From contig NZ_CP027706.1 in the NCBI RefSeq assembly GCF_003850565.1, forward strand, positions 3,410,001-3,474,000: a stretch of DNA of 64,000 bases, in the 5' to 3' direction. Made by a program: the position numbers and the translations under genes. The notes beneath the pieces were generated by a model. The model had not been told where the DNA came from and searched no databases. It worked only from the letters and a program-made list of their open reading frames with translations. Origin of the DNA: Pseudomonas sessilinigenes (GTDB lineage Bacteria > Pseudomonadota > Gammaproteobacteria > Pseudomonadales > Pseudomonadaceae). This document shows, piece by piece, positions 60,468-64,000 of the stretch; positions within the stretch are counted from its first letter, which is position 1, and every line of letters begins with the position of its first letter.

Positions 60468-61976
60468 TCAGGCCTTGCCGGGGATACCGTATTTGCGCAG
60501 GCGATGGGCGATGGCGGTGTGGGACGTTTGCAGTCGGCTGGCCAATTGCCGGGTGGAGGGGTAGTTGACGTAGAGGCTTTCCAGCAGCTCCTTCTCGAAG
60601 CTTTCCACGGCCTGTTCCAGGCTCTGTACCTCGACATCGTTCTGGCGTGCCACCGACGTACCGGCGATATCCAGGTCACCGATGTCCACCAGGTTGCTCT
60701 CGCAGATCGCTGCGGCCCGGAAGATCACGTTCTGCAACTGGCGCACGTTGCCTGGCCAGCGATTGCCCAGCAGCGCCGGGTAGGTGCCCGGCGTCAGGCG
60801 GCATACCGGTCGCTGGATCTGGGTACAGGCCTGCTGCATGAAGTAGCGGGCCAGGAGCAGGATGTCCTGGCCGCGCTCGCGCAACGGCGGTACCTCGATG
60901 TTCAGCACATTGAGGCGGTAGAACAGGTCCTCGCGGAAACTGTCCTCGCTGACCATTTTCTCCAGGTCGCGATGGGTCGCGCTGAGGATGCGCACATTGA
61001 CCTTGATCTCGCGGTCGCCGCCGACGCGACGAAAGCTGCCGTCGTTGAGAAAGCGCAGGAGCTTGGCTTGCAGGTAGGGCGACATCTCGCCGATTTCATC
61101 GAGGAATACCGTGCCCTGGTTGGCCAGCTCCATCAGCCCTGGCTTGCCCCCGCGCTGGGCCCCGGTGAAGGCCCCCGGGGCATAGCCGAACAACTCGCTC
61201 TCGGCGAGGTTTTCCGGCAGCGCGGCGCAGTTCAGCGCCAGGAACGGCGCGCTGTGGCGGGTACTGATGGCGTGACAGGCCCGGGCCACCAGTTCCTTGC
61301 CGGTCCCGGTTTCACCCTGGATCAGCAACGGGGCATCCAGGGCCGCTACCCGCTGGGCCCGGGCCTTGAGGGTACGGATCGCTGGCGATTCGCCGAGCAG
61401 GGCGTCGAAGCCTTCGGCGTGATCGTGGTGCAGCGCCGACAACTGCTCGCCAATACGGTTGGGCTGGTACAGGGTCAGCAGCGCACCGGCATCGGTGATG
61501 GGGGTGGCATCGAGTAGCAGGGTCTGGCCATTGAGGATGATTTCCCGAAGGGGCAGGCGAAAGCCGTTTTCCAGGAGGGAGGCGAGCAGGCCAGGGTCGG
61601 CAAACAATTCGGCGACGCTTTCTCCCGCAGGTTCGCGACCGCACAGGGCAATCAGCGCCGGGTTGGCCAGCAGGACCTTGCCGGCGCTGTCCAGGGCCAG
61701 CACTGGATCGGTCATGGCTGCCAACAGGGCATCGAGCTGCAGGTGGCGACGTTGGCCGGGCAGGATGTCGACCACGGTCACTGCCTGTACACCTCGTACG
61801 TTGAACAGGGCGTCGCGCAGCTCTTCCAGGACTTCGGGGCTCAGTGTCGGGGCGTCGATGTAGACGTTGGGTGGCACCATTTCCACCGCATCCAGGTTGA
61901 GATTACGTCCACCCAGCAGGGCCAGGACTTCCTGGGTGATGCCGACGCGGTCGATGAAGCTGACATGGATACGCAT
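60468..61976 (-). CDS. gcsR: GcsR: TyrR-like sigma-54 activator of glycine cleavage
   Basis: This is a 502-residue protein. An ACT domain covers residues 1-75 (VSFIDRVGITQEVLALLGGR) and a PAS domain about 78-170. The AAA+ core follows with Walker A GETGTGKE at 221-228, GAFTGA loop at 268-273 and Walker B FLDEIGEM at 291. A TyrR/Fis-type helix-turn-helix (STRQLASRLQTSHTAIAHRL) closes the protein. By homology it senses glycine and activates gcvH-gcvP-sdaA-gcvT with RpoN. The three sites and the promoter upstream of gcvH fit. Confidence 0.92.
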   Translation of the reverse strand: MRIHVSFIDRVGITQEVLALLGGRNLNLDAVEMVPPNVYIDAPTLSPEVLEELRDALFNVRGVQAVTVVDILPGQRRHLQLDALLAAMTDPVLALDSAGKVLLANPALIALCGREPAGESVAELFADPGLLASLLENGFRLPLREIILNGQTLLLDATPITDAGALLTLYQPNRIGEQLSALHHDHAEGFDALLGESPAIRTLKARAQRVAALDAPLLIQGETGTGKELVARACHAISTRHSAPFLALNCAALPENLAESELFGYAPGAFTGAQRGGKPGLMELANQGTVFLDEIGEMSPYLQAKLLRFLNDGSFRRVGGDREIKVNVRILSATHRDLEKMVSEDSFREDLFYRLNVLNIEVPPLRERGQDILLLARYFMQQACTQIQRPVCRLTPGTYPALLGNRWPGNVRQLQNVIFRAAAICESNLVDIGDLDIAGTSVARQNDVEVQSLEQAVESFEKELLESLYVNYPSTRQLASRLQTSHTAIAHRLRKYGIPGKA

Positions 61977-62141
61977 GGGGTGACGGAAGGTTCTGGGACA
62001 CTGAGGGGCGCCAGTATGCCTTGGACGAAGGGCTTAGTCGAAATCGTCGCGGCTATCGTGCAGCCCTGCGGGGCGCTTGCATCAGGCACGGAGCCGATGC
62101 CAGGCAGGGGGGGCCGGCCGACTCCTGCGCAAGGCGAGGTG

Positions 62142-62501
62142 CTATTCCAGATGCTCGGGTTTCATCGGGTCGCCGGGCTTGATGTCCAGTTGCCTGCGCA
62201 CGTCTTCGAACATCTCGTCGTAGTACTTGTGCAAGGACGAAATATTCGCGCTCTTGGGCATCCCGTGTTGCTGGGCGATACGCGCGGCATGGCGGGCGAA
62301 GTCGAAGGCCTGGTCCTTGGCCAGGAAGAACTGCTCCTTGAGGGGCTTGTCCTCGATGGTGCCGTGCAGGGTGAACTGCATGCCGCGACCCTCCTTGGGG
62401 TCCTGGGCCAGTTCATAGTCGATGCACAGGTTGTAGCTGTAGTCGTCCTTGTTCAGCGCATGGCGCTCGATATGCAGGTGACCGGGCTCAAACATGGCCA
62501 T
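62142..62501 (-). CDS. DUF5064-like protein
   Basis: This is a 119-residue cytosolic protein: MFEPGHLHIERHALNKDDYS, YNLCIDYELAQDPKEGRGMQ, FTLHGTIEDKPLKEQFFLAK, and a C-terminal helical half. I believe it is a Pseudomonas-specific family (DUF5064) often beside arc genes; the function is unknown. AGGAGGACAACGCCT precedes the ATG at 62501. It follows arcC by 68 bases on the same strand. Confidence 0.75.
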   Translation of the reverse strand: MAMFEPGHLHIERHALNKDDYSYNLCIDYELAQDPKEGRGMQFTLHGTIEDKPLKEQFFLAKDQAFDFARHAARIAQQHGMPKSANISSLHKYYDEMFEDVRRQLDIKPGDPMKPEHLE

Positions 62502-62569
62502 AGGCGTTGTCCTCCTGGGCGTTGAAGAGGGGCAGGCGATGGGCCTGCCCGTGTTCCAGCAGCGGGCGT

Positions 62570-63499
62570 CTACAGGTAGCTGATGCCGGGTTTGCCTGTG
62601 CTGATGCGCGTACCGGCCTGGCCCTGGACGATGGCTTCAATGTCCGAGAGTGAACCGATCACCGCGACTTTTCCAGTCTGCCGGGCGAATTCGCAGGCCG
62701 CCTGGACCTTGGGTCCCATGGAGCCGGCGGCAAAGCCGAGCTTCTCGATTTCGTCCGGATGGGCCTGGGCAATGGCCTTCTGGGTCGGCTTGCCGAAGTC
62801 GACGAACGCCGCGTTGACGTCGGTGGCGATCACCAGCAGGTCGGCTTCCAGTTGCCGGGCCAGCAGTGCCGAGCACAGGTCCTTGTCGATCACCGCCTCG
62901 ATGCCCTTGAGCTTGCCGTCCTCGCCATACAGGGTCGGGATACCGCCGCCACCGGCGCAGATCACGATGCTGCTTTTTTCCAGCAGCCACTTGATCGGAC
63001 GGATCTCGAAGATGCGCTTGGGTTTCGGGCTCGCCACTACACGGCGGTACTTGTCACCGTCCGGGGCAATGGCCCAGCCTTTTTCCTTGGCCAGCTTCTC
63101 GGCTTCTTCCTTGTCGTAGACCGGGCCGATGGGCTTGGTCGGGTTCTTGAAGGCCGGGTCCTTGGCATCCACTTCCACTTGGGTCAGCAGCGTGGCGAAC
63201 GGCACCTCGAAGTCCAGCAGGTTGCCCAGTTCCTGTTCGATGATGTAGCCGATCATGCCCTCGGTCTCGGCGCCGAGTACGTCCAGCGGGTAGGGCGAGA
63301 CCTGGGTGTAGGCCGCCGCCTGCAGCGACAGCAGTCCCACTTGCGGACCATTGCCGTGGGCGATCACCAGCTGGTTGCCGGGATGGATCTTGGCGATCTG
63401 TTCGGTGGCGATGCGGATGTTGGCGCGCTGGTTGTCCGCGGTCATGGGTTCACCACGGCGGAGCAGGGCGTTACCGCCCAATGCAACGACGATACGCAT
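62570..63499 (-). CDS. arcC: Carbamate kinase
   Basis: The 309 residues are standard. [60 protein letters not shown] and [20 protein letters not shown] are family marks of the amino-acid-kinase fold. It makes ATP from carbamoyl phosphate in the arginine deiminase pathway, for anaerobic energy. It follows arcB by 62 bases with a hairpin between, as in the Pseudomonas arcDABC order. Confidence 0.97.
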   Translation of the reverse strand: MRIVVALGGNALLRRGEPMTADNQRANIRIATEQIAKIHPGNQLVIAHGNGPQVGLLSLQAAAYTQVSPYPLDVLGAETEGMIGYIIEQELGNLLDFEVPFATLLTQVEVDAKDPAFKNPTKPIGPVYDKEEAEKLAKEKGWAIAPDGDKYRRVVASPKPKRIFEIRPIKWLLEKSSIVICAGGGGIPTLYGEDGKLKGIEAVIDKDLCSALLARQLEADLLVIATDVNAAFVDFGKPTQKAIAQAHPDEIEKLGFAAGSMGPKVQAACEFARQTGKVAVIGSLSDIEAIVQGQAGTRISTGKPGISYL

Positions 63500-63520
63500 A
63501 ATGCAGTCCTTCTAGAGTCC

Positions 63521-63552
63521 GGTGCCGGCGCTACCTGGGCAGCGCCGGTGCC
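63521..63552. repeat. Hairpin between arcB and arcC
   Basis: GGTGCCGGCGCT and AGCGCCGGTGCC pair over 12 positions with two mismatches (G-U on the plus strand), with an 8-base loop. It lies in the 62-bp spacer. A role in mRNA processing of the arc transcript is possible; the evidence is only the pairing. Confidence 0.5.
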
Positions 63553-63561
63553 GAAGGGGAA

Positions 63562-64000
63562 TTACAGGTCGGCCAGGGTCGAGACCAGGATCGCCTTGAT
63601 GGTGTGCATGCGGTTCTCCGCCTGCTCGAAGGCGATGCAGGCCGGGGACTCGAACACGTCATCGGTGACTTCGATGCCGTTGGCCAGGTGCGGATACTGC
63701 TCGGCGATCTGCTTGCCGACCTTGGTATCGCTGTTGTGGAAGGCCGGCAGGCAGTGCATGAACTTGGTCCGTGGGTTGCCGGTGGCCTTCATCAGCTGGG
63801 TGTTGACCTGGTAGGGCAGCAGTTGCTCGATGCGCTCGGCCCAGGCTTCCACCGGCTCGCCCATGGAGACCCAGACGTCGGTGTGGATGAAGTCCACGCC
63901 CTTGACCGCGGCTTTCGGGTCCTCGGTGAGGGTGATGCGCGCGCCGCTTTCCTCAGCGTATTTCTTGCAGCGCTCGACCAGGTCGTCATGGGGCCACAGG
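63562..64000 (-). CDS. arcB: Ornithine carbamoyltransferase, catabolic; N-terminus beyond window
   Basis: The visible C-terminal 145 residues include [53 protein letters not shown] (HCLP catalytic motif), and [20 protein letters not shown]. This matches ArcB, which makes carbamoyl phosphate and ornithine from citrulline. The gene runs off the right edge, so length and start cannot be judged. The arcC gene follows it. Confidence 0.96.
   Translation of the reverse strand, partial: LWPHDDLVERCKKYAEESGARITLTEDPKAAVKGVDFIHTDVWVSMGEPVEAWAERIEQLLPYQVNTQLMKATGNPRTKFMHCLPAFHNSDTKVGKQIAEQYPHLANGIEVTDDVFESPACIAFEQAENRMHTIKAILVSTLADL

Overview
The window looks like a chromosome segment of a fluorescent Pseudomonas (P. 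fluorescens/protegens/chlororaphis type). The evidence is the arginine deiminase genes, a glycine cleavage operon with a GcsR-type activator, quinolinate synthase, ProP, many LysR/AraC/TetR/MarR regulators and high-GC codon use. A lower-GC mobile element fills the left quarter. Species cannot be fixed from sequence reading alone.

Bases 1 to about 17,217 are the replication/partition end of an integrative and conjugative element (ICE) of the PFGI-1/PAPI-1/pKLC102 class. All its genes are on the minus strand. In transcription order they are parA, several small ICE genes, dnaB, a zinc-ribbon protein, a HicA-like protein, a YejK/NdpA nucleoid protein, a Dam-type methylase, a ribbon-helix-helix protein, parB, DUF2857, an STY4528-type replication protein, PFL_4669 family, DUF3158, ssb, a small protein, an Rmf/CrpP-like protein and topA (cut by the window edge). 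The end is marked by a copy of the 3' part of tRNA-Lys(UUU) ending in CCA at 17,217. Most junctions between parA and dam overlap by a few bases. Two DNA-level repeat systems stand out. Four 17-bp palindromes lie inside the replication gene, spaced 44-54-44 bp, translated in all three frames and next to an AT-rich tract; this is the layout of a lambda-type origin. A separate array with an exact 99-bp period carries a 19-bp palindrome just downstream.

From 17.4 to 26 kb is accessory chromosome: a tandemly duplicated small gene, two paralogous lipoproteins flanking a short aromatic-type catabolic operon (VOC protein, flavin reductase, HpaH, HpaI, divergent MarR), a DKNYY protein and an SMI1-like/L7-L12-like fusion. 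From 26.4 to 33.9 kb are proP and a divergent LysR/NodT-EmrA-EmrB-siderophore reductase cluster. From 34 to 38.3 kb are a DUF416-DUF2750-DUF416 trio, a flavin amine oxidase and an AadA-like nucleotidyltransferase.

From 38.3 to 48.7 kb lies what may be a nitrogen-compound catabolic island. A LysR faces an operon of two adenosine-deaminase-like enzymes around an MFS transporter. Convergent to it are a porin, a cupin, a dimethylformamidase-beta-like protein and an amino-acid/amine permease, with a divergent TetR. Next come a stand-alone LytTR protein and an AraC/phytanoyl-CoA dioxygenase pair.

From 51.3 kb to the right edge is core genome: nadA, an RDD protein, a cold-shock protein, the gcvH-gcvP-sdaA-gcvT operon with a recognisable sigma-54 promoter and three GcsR-like sites, a CigR-like protein, gcsR, a DUF5064-type protein, arcC and the C-terminal part of arcB.
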